From the NCBI GenBank assembly GCA_007693945.1, contig RECP01000116.1, forward strand, positions 1 through 38,452: a stretch of DNA of 38,452 bases, in the 5' to 3' direction. Positions within the stretch are counted from its first letter, which is position 1. Each line of letters starts with the position of its first letter. Of the stretch, positions 8,301 to 13,949 are shown piece by piece. The DNA comes from Spirochaetaceae bacterium (GTDB lineage Bacteria; Spirochaetota; Spirochaetia; DSM-27196; PWMO01). A program made the translations under genes and the position numbers. The notes beneath the pieces were generated by a model. It searched no databases. It saw only the letters and a list, made by a program, of their open reading frames with translations, and had not been told where the DNA came from.

Positions 8301-9021
8301 GATTGCGCAACGCCTCAATCCCGTTCAGGTCGCTGATGCCGCTGTGGCGCAGATTCAGATACTCGAGCCGTGACAGTCCGCTGAGCGCGGAGAGATCGCT
8401 GTCATGCAGCCGGTTGTCGCGCAGATCCAGCCTGACCAGCCGATGAAGACCGGACAGCGGCCTGATGTCGCGGATGTGGTTATCGCGCAAATCCAGAGAT
8501 TCAAGACCGGTGAAGGCGGCCAGAACCGTCAGATCACTGATACGCTGGTGGTCCTGCGGGCTCTCAGGGTGTGACGGTCCGCGGTTGTGCCTCAGGCTGA
8601 GCTCGCGCAAGCGCGGAAGCACCGCAAGCCGCGCGAGGTTGGCCGACTCGAGGTCGACGATACCGTTGTCGCGCAGATCCAGCTGCCGCAGCCTCGCCAG
8701 CGCGGCCAGCGGCGTCAGATCGGCAATGCGGTTGCCGCGAAGATCGAGTTGCTCGAGGTTGGCGAGCCGCTCGATACCCTCGAGCGATACGATGCCGCGC
8801 GCTTCGGCATCCAGGCGCGTGATGCGCTCCAGATCGGCCAGAGCAAGCGTGCCGCGTTCGCGTCCCAGCTGCCGCCGTACAGCCTGCTCCAGCCCGGAGT
8901 CAACGAACGAAACCGGTGTCGCGTTCAGCGCCAGAACCACGTAGGCGGCGGCCAGCAGCAGCAGCATAATCACGGCAACTCTGACCAGCACCCGCACTTG
9001 CGACAACCCGGTATCGTTCAT
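5356..9021 (-). CDS. LRR - lamin-tail - chitobiase-like - CotH kinase-like envelope protein
   Basis: 1221 residues. Residues 11-32 form a single membrane segment or uncleaved signal anchor. About 65-310 is an array of SDS22/internalin-like leucine-rich repeats (LEQLDLRGNRIADLTPL and similar). About 364-500 is a lamin-tail domain (INEVMSSNG, DWIELYNPG, LSDHRD). About 527-680 includes a chitobiase/hexosaminidase C-terminal-like strand set (YYTLDGSLPDP). About 690-1105 is a CotH domain (LPVVALTT, GGIRVHG, FINGEYWGI, ERFD, TWDFDNAFM). The last 110 residues contain GYRFAGWRGD, as in InlB-type B-repeats. CotH proteins are atypical protein kinases acting on surface or coat proteins; the LRR and lamin-tail parts suggest extracytoplasmic binding. 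The start overlaps the VTC gene stop in ATGA. The usual DWxxNN region reads DGIDKHI (949-955). Confidence 0.85.
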   Translation of the reverse strand: MNDTGLSQVRVLVRVAVIMLLLLAAAYVVLALNATPVSFVDSGLEQAVRRQLGRERGTLALADLERITRLDAEARGIVSLEGIERLANLEQLDLRGNRIADLTPLAALARLRQLDLRDNGIVDLESANLARLAVLPRLRELSLRHNRGPSHPESPQDHQRISDLTVLAAFTGLESLDLRDNHIRDIRPLSGLHRLVRLDLRDNRLHDSDLSALSGLSRLEYLNLRHSGISDLNGIEALRNLVYLNLHSNATIESVEPLSRLPRLQTLIVRNVPIGEQLEVFESLTALRRLNLRNCGIEDLTPLARLMQRGALQDDAQRGIYAEVDIRENLVTFFQEDGYAVLAPYWENVARRHPQELPPPLSREIVINEVMSSNGSTIDDGSGSYPDWIELYNPGSSAVDLAGYYLSDHRDRSARWRFPEGAVVGAGEHLLVWASGRDTVGPDGRFHTGFRISSGGEAAVLTGPDGRSRVDALLIPPLPRDRSYGRLDPGELTATTFAVPTPGFANKDGHRYRNLWFSHSSGFHRQGFDLVIRARTEDAAASRRAAADNQPVTIYYTLDGSLPDPAATDDPVAYRVGNHATGELETWYQRTYRYDGPIAIRDQREEGYTVAAALRGVPRIVHIDTTSPNARFWQWQPPRSGPLRGTVVRAAAYIDSPADGQQGGQVQVSDVVSATFFVVADGEERFTLPVVALTTPSSGLFDFDDGIYVPGRIYEESQPYDGIWMAQQANYSQSWERPAHIEFFEADGSRSFALDGGIRVHGTYSRAHPLKSLRLYARKSYSATGSFEYPVFPDAVGRGSPQSSIDSYKRLILRSGQSLFRSHLQDAVIQHWLADHVEVDLLRYRPVVHFINGEYWGIKNLRERFDRFYVEANYGIAADDVIVVEGPFGYDSQLREGRPGENRPFFELHRFIVEQDMRDAGNYERVQREMDVLSFIDYNIVRIYSADRDGIDKHIAVWRKRTDFDPLAPRGHDGRWRWHTWDFDNAFMYQHNTIEYYAADGFGATQTQDQTSDADADAAKTAMIVNLFHNDQFRTLFINRFASLLNTVLQPRRMSAAIDAAAALLAPEIGEHIERWGYPESVEYWRNQVDSHRKFVSKRPLFDRDYLEAYFGRRGYPVRGRYSLLVRNQDPVGGYVRVGFVDVREGTPGVEDPSLWSGIWFGDVPLQLHAVPAAGYRFAGWRGDLQAAVSAVGGTPPSDSAVIVIRTAEDITLCAAFRRLE

Positions 9022-9743
9022 GGCGCTGCCATCCGCGGAGTAACCATATGCGGCCGTACTACCTCGATCCCCTGAACGTACTTGCTGTTCGACACCGGCG
9101 TGAGCGAATACTGCCGTACCAGATCGGTGAGCCAGCGCGGCTCGCGAGCCGCGGTCTTGATTTCCAGAATCACGCTGCGCGGCCGGTGAGGCCGCAGAAT
9201 GCAGCGCCCGGGGAAGAGTGTCGCTGCTCGCGAGCTGACGACTTCATGATCAACCGTTACGCGCAGCGGCAGCCGGTCGCGGGACCGATAACCTTCACGG
9301 CGATACTGCACCAGCACAACCGGCTCGAGCGCACGCACGCGAACAAGCCGCTCGAACTCCATCACCACCGGGTCGCTCAGATCCGGCCAGTGCCCGCAGC
9401 GCTCGAATTGCCGGTATTCGGGAAACGAAACCCGTGCGGTGTACTTGGTCATGACGTTACCGTTTCTGGTCTTCAGCTCCACCGATACCAGGCCGTTGCG
9501 GTCGGGTCTCTGGCTGTAGGTACGCAGGCGCAGCTTGATACGGCCGAAACTGCCGTCTTCCTTTTCGCGATAGGAGCGCAGGTCGCGGGTGTCGTAGTAG
9601 ATGCTGCGCACCAGGTAACGGCCGCTCGGCTCCTGCCGCGTGTAAGGATCAGGCTCGAAATTGATTGCCAGAGCCGCCTTCAGGCGGTAATAGGCCGTCA
9701 GCGAGAGCAGACACTTGCGCTCGAACCGCTGGATTCCCTGCAT
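9018..9743 (-). CDS. VTC (polyphosphate polymerase-type) domain protein
   Basis: 241 residues with the charged tunnel motifs of the VTC family: FERK (7-10), SIYYDT (47-52), IKLRLRTY (69-76), VELK (88-91), YRREGY (147-152) and EIK (194-196). In yeast Vtc4 this fold polymerises ATP into polyphosphate. Bacterial homologues beside CotH and DUF4956 genes are largely uncharacterised, so polyphosphate synthesis or binding is an inference. There is no membrane segment. It lies 9 bp after the DUF4956 gene and overlaps the CotH gene by 4 bp, so all three are probably translationally coupled. Confidence 0.85.
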   Translation of the reverse strand: MQGIQRFERKCLLSLTAYYRLKAALAINFEPDPYTRQEPSGRYLVRSIYYDTRDLRSYREKEDGSFGRIKLRLRTYSQRPDRNGLVSVELKTRNGNVMTKYTARVSFPEYRQFERCGHWPDLSDPVVMEFERLVRVRALEPVVLVQYRREGYRSRDRLPLRVTVDHEVVSSRAATLFPGRCILRPHRPRSVILEIKTAAREPRWLTDLVRQYSLTPVSNSKYVQGIEVVRPHMVTPRMAAP

Positions 9744-9752
9744 TACGACAGC

Positions 9753-10469
9753 CTACATCGGCAGTGAGAGCTGCGGAGTCAAGAGCGAAACCTTTGAGAC
9801 CCCGGCAACACGCTTGAGATCAGTCACCATGTCGCGCACATCCTGTTCGTAGGCCCGTGCAAGGCGCAGTTCATAGGTGAGTTCCCAGCGGTTGCCGTCA
9901 ATCTCATGATTGCGCAGCTGGACGTTGGCACGTCTGCCGCTGACTACACGCTCCACTTCGGCATCGCGATCTCCGTCGCTGCCGGACACAATCAGAATGT
10001 ACTCCGCGTGCAACGGCCGGCCGTACTTGAACACAAACATGATACCCATGAACAGACTGAGAACCACGGTAGCAAAGACTGAAACCGTCCAGTTGAGCGT
10101 TCCCACGCCGAGGCCGGTGGCAATTGACCAGAACAGGAAGACCATGTCGCGCGTGTCCTTGATTGGAGTGCGGAATCGGATAATCGAGAGCGAACCCACC
10201 AGCCCCAACGACAGCACCAGATCACCCTGGATGAAGAACATCACCAACGTCACAATCGGGGCGAGCAGCGTCAGCGTGGACAGAAAGCCGCTTTCGTAGT
10301 TCATGCCGCGATGGGTAAGGCGGTAGACCACCGCTATCAGCAGTCCGAGAGCAACTGCCAGCAGCATTGAGAGCAGGAAGTTCACCAGCTGATCGGCGGG
10401 CAGGATGATGATTGCGAGCAGTCGTTCGAGTTCCAAAGCTTCCGCAGCCTCCGTAGCGCCACTGTTCAT
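9753..10469 (-). CDS. DUF4956 integral membrane protein
   Basis: 238 residues from the chosen ATG. Hydrophobic segments lie at about 27-50, 64-82, 84-96 and 112-148, followed by a soluble C-terminal domain of about 90 residues (EYILIVSGSDG through VSKVSLLTPQL) with an ACT/ferredoxin-like pattern. The DUF4956 hallmark SLSIIRFRTPIKDTRD is present. The family has no known activity but recurs with VTC-domain and CotH genes. The open frame extends to 10628, but that stretch is low-complexity (SVCSSEFRCRAGPSVRSSGC) and contains a -35/-10 pair (10485-10513). Transcription would therefore start downstream of it, which supports the start at 10469. It is the first gene of the three-gene operon. Confidence 0.85.
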   Translation of the reverse strand: MNSGATEAAEALELERLLAIIILPADQLVNFLLSMLLAVALGLLIAVVYRLTHRGMNYESGFLSTLTLLAPIVTLVMFFIQGDLVLSLGLVGSLSIIRFRTPIKDTRDMVFLFWSIATGLGVGTLNWTVSVFATVVLSLFMGIMFVFKYGRPLHAEYILIVSGSDGDRDAEVERVVSGRRANVQLRNHEIDGNRWELTYELRLARAYEQDVRDMVTDLKRVAGVSKVSLLTPQLSLPM

Positions 10470-10484
10470 CCGGATCGACGCTTC

Positions 10485-10513
10485 ATTATAGGGAACCGTC
10501 CGGGGGCCGACAA
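10485..10513 (-). promoter_or_regulatory. Promoter of the DUF4956-VTC-CotH operon
   Basis: On the minus strand TTGTCG (10508-10513), a 17-bp spacer and a perfect TATAAT (10485-10490). The predicted start near 10478 gives a leader of about 9 nt with no ribosome-binding site before the ATG at 10469. Confidence 0.55.
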
Positions 10514-10521
10514 GTCGACAT

Positions 10522-10591
10522 CCGCTGCTGCGGACGGACGGCCCGGCGCGGCACCTGAATTCGCTGCTGCAGACAGACAGCCCGGGGCGGC
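10522..10591. repeat. Two imperfect 31-bp direct repeats
   Basis: 10522-10552 and 10561-10591 match at 26 of 31 positions. Both contain CGCTGCTGC followed by a GAC-GAC rhythm and GCCCGG. The units are offset by 39 bp and lie just upstream of the DUF4956 promoter. They may be regulator binding sites, a structured-RNA region or simple sequence; nothing decides between these. Confidence 0.45.
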
Positions 10592-10599
10592 CGGGGCGG

Positions 10600-10628
10600 T
10601 TGCGCGGCCGGCAAACTGCCACTATCAT
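10600..10628 (+). promoter_or_regulatory. Candidate plus-strand promoter with leaderless geometry
   Basis: TTGCGC (10600-10605), a 17-bp spacer and TATCAT (10623-10628), then 6 nt to an ATG at 10635. The layout is the same as upstream of the lacI, nif3 and aspS starts. Confidence 0.3.
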
Positions 10629-10634
10629 GCATGC

Positions 10635-10883
10635 ATGAGCGCGACACTTCCCGCCGCAAACATCCCCTGCGGGATTGCCATGAACATCTCGAGAATACCG
10701 ACCGGTGAAGGATCAACCCGTTCGCAGCTCCCCGGTATCACGCCCACGCGACCGGTGGCCGCAATGGATATGCACTATTTATGCGCACATCGCATACAGG
10801 ATCGACACCACGCCGGCCGTGGCGCGCACGCAGCGTTGTTGTCGGGGACGCATCACTGCACCTCGCGGATCAGCTCGGCGTAG
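10635..10883 (+). CDS. Possible small ORF, 82 codons, unknown (low confidence)
   Basis: The only support is the promoter-like element 6 nt upstream and the lack of any other gene in 10635-10852. The translation (starts MSATLPAANIPCG) has no recognisable domain, uses some codons that are rare in this window (AGA, ATA, TTA), is rich in His and Arg at its end, and overlaps the end of ygeY on the other strand by 31 bp. It may well not be coding. Confidence 0.15.
   Translation: MSATLPAANIPCGIAMNISRIPTGEGSTRSQLPGITPTRPVAAMDMHYLCAHRIQDRHHAGRGAHAALLSGTHHCTSRISSA
10780..10796. repeat. Short inverted repeat TATGCG-N5-CGCATA
   Basis: Perfect 6-bp arms around a 5-nt spacer, downstream of the ygeY stop. 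It could be an operator or part of a transcript end. There is no T-run on the minus strand. Confidence 0.25.
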
Positions 10884-12031
10884 AAGCGGCAGGCATCCGT
10901 GATCTGGGTGACCGGGCAACTCTCATCACGCATATGCGCCAGCTTGTACTCGCCCGGGCCAAACCCGATGGTTGGAATACCGAGGGCCACCGGAGCCACC
11001 GCGTTGGTGCTGAAGTCCCAGTAGTCGTACGATTGCGGCGGGCGCCCGAACGTTCGCTCGTAGGCCCGGTTGCACGCCCGCGTCAGCGGGTGATCCGCGT
11101 CAATGCTCCACGGAGGGTGCAGCGGTTCATACACCACCGGCATACCGGTCCAGCTGGTGCGCCGCAGTGTCCCTACCTCCCACTCGGCGTCCTTGCCCCT
11201 GATTACCGCGTCCATTTCGCGCCGTACGGTCGCTTCGTCTTCTCCCGGCGCCAGCCGCCGGTCGAGGTAGATCTCGCACGAGAACGGCACTGCGTTCAGC
11301 GACGCGCTGAGACTCGAGATCCTCGAGAGCACCAGCGTGCCGCAAAGACCGCCGCGGCCGCCGCTCAGTCTGTTGTTGAGCGCTTCTATGCGCTGAATGA
11401 TCTCGGCCATTTCGTAAACTGCGTTGCGTCCTCTCTCCGGTGCGGATCCGTGGGCCGAGACGCCGCGCGTCCGCACCACCAGCTGCGCTTTACCCTTATG
11501 GCCCAGCGTAATCAGATTGCCCGAGGGCTCGCATATGACCATCCAGGTGGGCCGGATGCCGGTCTCATTGAAGAGATGCCGCAGGTTCTGCCCGTCACAG
11601 TCTTCTTCCATGACCGTGCACGAGACGTAGATGGTCTTGCCGTCGCTCCATCCCCGGCGGCGAGCCGTAACGGCCGCATAGATGGAAGCCGCCGCGGCAG
11701 ACTTCATGTCCACCGAACCCCGTCCGTGAAGCCTCCCGTCGGCGATCTGGCCGTTGAACGGAGGAATAGCCCACTGCGGCTCGTCCTTGACCTCCACCGT
11801 GTCGACGTGTGAATCAAACATGATAGCGCTTGCCCCGCAGCCAATACGACCGAGTACGTTGCCCATCCTGTCCAGCATCACCTCATCAAATCCCAGTTCC
11901 CGCATCCTGCCCTCGATGCATCTGATGACCGCTTCTTCCTCACCGGGATAACTGCGGATACGCACGAGCTCACGCGCAAAGGCAATCAGCTCGCGCTGGA
12001 TATGCGCGGGAACCGTCTGGGGTTGATTCAT
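10853..12031 (-). CDS. ygeY: M20-family metallohydrolase, YgeY type
   Basis: 392 residues, about the family length. Zinc-site motifs of M20 peptidases are present: DSHVD (H75, D77), GRGSVDMK with D108, EEDCDG (E142/E143 general base and ligand), CEPS (E168) and LAHMRDE (H366). A lid/dimerisation domain lies between about 180 and 290 (SAHGSAPERG). The pattern EEDCDG, HGSAPERG, SWTG and FSTN with GIPTIGFGPG matches YgeY, a cytoplasmic amidohydrolase or peptidase linked in E. coli and clostridia to purine and selenium-dependent molybdenum hydroxylase clusters. No such partners are visible here, so the substrate is unknown. The start is supported by GAAGGAGG 8 nt upstream. Confidence 0.82.
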   Translation of the reverse strand: MNQPQTVPAHIQRELIAFARELVRIRSYPGEEEAVIRCIEGRMRELGFDEVMLDRMGNVLGRIGCGASAIMFDSHVDTVEVKDEPQWAIPPFNGQIADGRLHGRGSVDMKSAAAASIYAAVTARRRGWSDGKTIYVSCTVMEEDCDGQNLRHLFNETGIRPTWMVICEPSGNLITLGHKGKAQLVVRTRGVSAHGSAPERGRNAVYEMAEIIQRIEALNNRLSGGRGGLCGTLVLSRISSLSASLNAVPFSCEIYLDRRLAPGEDEATVRREMDAVIRGKDAEWEVGTLRRTSWTGMPVVYEPLHPPWSIDADHPLTRACNRAYERTFGRPPQSYDYWDFSTNAVAPVALGIPTIGFGPGEYKLAHMRDESCPVTQITDACRFYAELIREVQ

Positions 12032-12179
12032 GCCCGGAGCCTCCTTCGGTGAGGCGGGTTCTGTGGGTCAGATAGCTGCTCCAGCATACGCCACGGTTGC
12101 CGCCGGTGTTACGGCGCGTACGCTGCGGCGTAGCATAATGGCGCACCACCGCAGCTGCCGGCAGTCAATGGTTCAGAAG

Positions 12180-12205
12180 GGCACGCTGCAGCCTCGCGGC
12201 GTGCC
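12180..12205 (-). terminator. Inverted repeat downstream of the nif3-lspA operon
   Basis: GGCACGC (12180-12186) and GCGTGCC (12199-12205) are perfect 7-bp arms with a 12-nt loop, 20 nt past the stop of the last gene. On the minus strand the hairpin is followed only by CTTCTG, so it would be a weak intrinsic terminator. I see nothing else clear in 12032-12224. Confidence 0.35.
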
Positions 12206-12224
12206 GTTTGCCGGTGCTCACACC

Positions 12225-12500
12225 TCACCGCCGCCGTCTGCCGAAGATCGGATCGAAGTAGCGCTCCATGTCGACCTTCTTCTGCAGCAAAGCGATCAGC
12301 CGGTGATAGACGAAATAGGTTCCCACAACCGACACCAGAAACAGGCCCAGCAGCACAAACTGCCCGGCTGCGGGCGGTACCGACGGCGCCAGAAAGCGTG
12401 CAAACAGAATGAAGAGTATCAGGAACAGGAACACCATGATCAGAACATTGACAAGCGTCGCTCCCAGCACAAACAGCACCGTATTGACCTTCTTATTCAC
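12225..12500 (-). CDS. Small two-helix membrane protein, unknown function
   Basis: 91 residues with two strongly hydrophobic segments (about 8-38 and 47-66) and a basic C-terminus ending in RRRR. The start is a GTG overlapping the end of lspA by 8 bp, with AAGGAGG 7 nt upstream. Its position directly after signal peptidase II suggests an envelope role, but no family is recognised. Confidence 0.75.
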   Translation of the reverse strand: MNKKVNTVLFVLGATLVNVLIMVFLFLILFILFARFLAPSVPPAAGQFVLLGLFLVSVVGTYFVYHRLIALLQKKVDMERYFDPIFGRRRR

Positions 12501-13017
12501 TGTGCCGCCTCCTTTCCTCCAGGAAGACCGAGATGATCAACAGCATTCCACAGACAACTACCGCGGCATCGGCGACGTTAAAAGTCGGCCAGCGCTGCAT
12601 GCCGAAAAGCCCGTAGATCCGCACGTCGATGAAATCAACCACGCCGTCGGGGCGCATAATCCGATCGATCAGGTTCCCGGCGCCACCGCCGACAATTCCG
12701 GCAATGGCCCAACGCTGAACTCGCGTCAGTTCATCGGTGCGCAGGTAGTACCACATCAGGCCGGCCAGCACAATCAGCGGCAACAGCGTGAACAGCACCG
12801 TGCGCACCGTGACGGGCAGGTTACGGCCGATACTGAACGCCACCCCGGGATTGCGCGCATGAATGATGCGCAGGAAGTCGCCGATCACCTCGATGACATG
12901 GCCGTTGAGGTACACTGGTTCAACAGTGGCAACCACTGCGATCTTCGTGGCCTGATCCAGCAGCACGACGGCCAGAGTCAGCACTAAGGGAAGCAGACGT
13001 TCGCGGTTAATCGGCAT
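12493..13017 (-). CDS. lspA: Lipoprotein signal peptidase (signal peptidase II)
   Basis: 174 residues, four membrane helices. The diagnostic LspA motifs are present in order: LDQATK (20-25), RNPGVAFSI (55-63), GGGAGNLIDR (110-119), GVVDFIDV (125-132) and WPTFNVADA (143-151). D128 and D150 are the expected catalytic aspartate pair. The enzyme cleaves prolipoproteins before the lipidated cysteine in the inner membrane, matching the several lipoproteins in this window. The ATG abuts the nif3-like stop in TAAATG, so translation is probably coupled. Confidence 0.95.
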   Translation of the reverse strand: MPINRERLLPLVLTLAVVLLDQATKIAVVATVEPVYLNGHVIEVIGDFLRIIHARNPGVAFSIGRNLPVTVRTVLFTLLPLIVLAGLMWYYLRTDELTRVQRWAIAGIVGGGAGNLIDRIMRPDGVVDFIDVRIYGLFGMQRWPTFNVADAAVVVCGMLLIISVFLEERRRHSE

Positions 13018-13779
13018 TTAGAGGCCCGTTGGTACGTCGATGAAGAGCGTATCCAGATCAGATGAAGCAGCCAGCTTCCGTGAAAGCTGCCGTACGCCCC
13101 ATGTCTCGGTGAGGTAGTGGCCGCCAAAGATGACGTTTATACCGGTCTCCATAGCTCGATGATAGACGGTGTGTGCGGCATCGCCAGTCACGTAGAGATC
13201 GAGACGACCGGCAATTGCCTCTTCAACCTCGTGCGGAGCCCCGCCGGAGACCAGACCGACCGAACGTATCTCGCGTGGCCCGAACGGCAGCACACCAAGA
13301 GTCTGCTCGCTGCCACCGAACAGCGTCTGCGCCACCTGATCGATGGTTCGGCTCTCGGGCAGAATCCCCGCGCAGCCGATCTGTTGCCCTCTGTAGGTTC
13401 CGAAGGGACGCACCTCATGCAATCCCAGCGCCGCAGCCATACCGGCGTTGTTGCCGACCTCCGGGTGCATGTCGAGCGGCAGATGTACCGCGTAGAGCGC
13501 CAGATCGTTCTCGATCAGAAAACGAATCCGCTCGTAGTGAGCCCCGGTCAGCCGTGTCTCATGGCCCCAGAATATTCCGTGATGCACGAACAGCAGGTCA
13601 GCTCTCTGCTCGACCGCGCGACGAAAGGTCTCCATGCAGGCGTCTACGGCAAACGCCACCCGCGTGATCCCGGTATCGCGCCGGCTGACCTGTATTCCGT
13701 TGAGCGCCGGATCAATACCCGCCAGGTCGTCGAGCCGCAGCAGGTCGCGAAACCAGGCATCGAGTTCTACCAGTTGCAT
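13018..13779 (-). CDS. Nif3-like dinuclear metal centre protein (DUF34)
   Basis: 253 residues from the chosen start. Metal-site motifs are LFVHHGIFWG (about 63-72), HLPLDMHPEVGNN (about 98-110), TGD with AAH (about 203-208) and GGHYLTE (about 220-226). The family is nearly universal, forms toroidal hexamers with two metals, and has been linked to GTP cyclohydrolase I-type or metal-insertase functions, none settled. The frame continues upstream to 13869, but a TATAAT overlaps an earlier ATG. The ATG at 13779 lies 7 nt past that -10 box and begins the conserved MQLVELDAWF. First gene of an operon with lspA. Confidence 0.88.
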   Translation of the reverse strand: MQLVELDAWFRDLLRLDDLAGIDPALNGIQVSRRDTGITRVAFAVDACMETFRRAVEQRADLLFVHHGIFWGHETRLTGAHYERIRFLIENDLALYAVHLPLDMHPEVGNNAGMAAALGLHEVRPFGTYRGQQIGCAGILPESRTIDQVAQTLFGGSEQTLGVLPFGPREIRSVGLVSGGAPHEVEEAIAGRLDLYVTGDAAHTVYHRAMETGINVIFGGHYLTETWGVRQLSRKLAASSDLDTLFIDVPTGL

Positions 13780-13786
13780 GCGTGTC

Positions 13787-13814
13787 ATTATAGTGACGCA
13801 AGCCGATTGTGCAA
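13787..13814 (-). promoter_or_regulatory. Promoter of the nif3-lspA operon, leaderless geometry
   Basis: On the minus strand TTGCAC (13809-13814), a 16-bp spacer and a perfect TATAAT (13787-13792), followed by 7 nt and the ATG at 13779. No ribosome-binding site is possible between them. This is the clearest leaderless-type start in the window. Confidence 0.55.
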
Positions 13815-13876
13815 CCGCCGGCATCCAGGCCTGACGGCGCAGCGGCGACACCGTGGCTAACCGCATCACGCGGTGC

Positions 13877-13905
13877 TTGTATCTCGGCGGCGGAAGTACT
13901 ATCTT
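13877..13905 (+). promoter_or_regulatory. Candidate promoter of the Lon-like protease gene
   Basis: TTGTAT (13877-13882), 17 bp and TATCTT (13900-13905) would give a leader of about 38 nt. A second possibility is TACCAT (13938-13943), 6 nt before the ATG, but it has no -35 match. Confidence 0.3.
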
Positions 13906-13949
13906 AGAGAAGCGGCCATAACACTTCCCTGCAGGGTTACCATACGATC

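Larger units (their letters stand above)
10470..10852. other. 383-bp intergenic region: promoter, imperfect repeats, possible small ORF
   Basis: The largest gap in the window, between ygeY (minus, upstream by coordinate) and the DUF4956 operon (minus). It holds the DUF4956 promoter (10485-10513), two imperfect 31-bp direct repeats (10522-10591), a plus-strand promoter with leaderless geometry leading into an 82-codon ORF (10635), and an inverted repeat at 10780-10796. No convincing conserved gene is visible. Confidence 0.6.

Noticed and set aside
10781..11812. 343-codon plus-strand frame opposite ygeY
   Set aside because: It is antisense to a conserved M20 hydrolase with all zinc-site motifs, and its Arg/His-rich translation has no domain.
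12100..12150. Possible promoter near TAGCAT/CATAAT in the gap upstream of ygeY
   Set aside because: -35 matches are poor on both strands (for example TTACGG-N16-TAGCAT), and no plus-strand gene follows.
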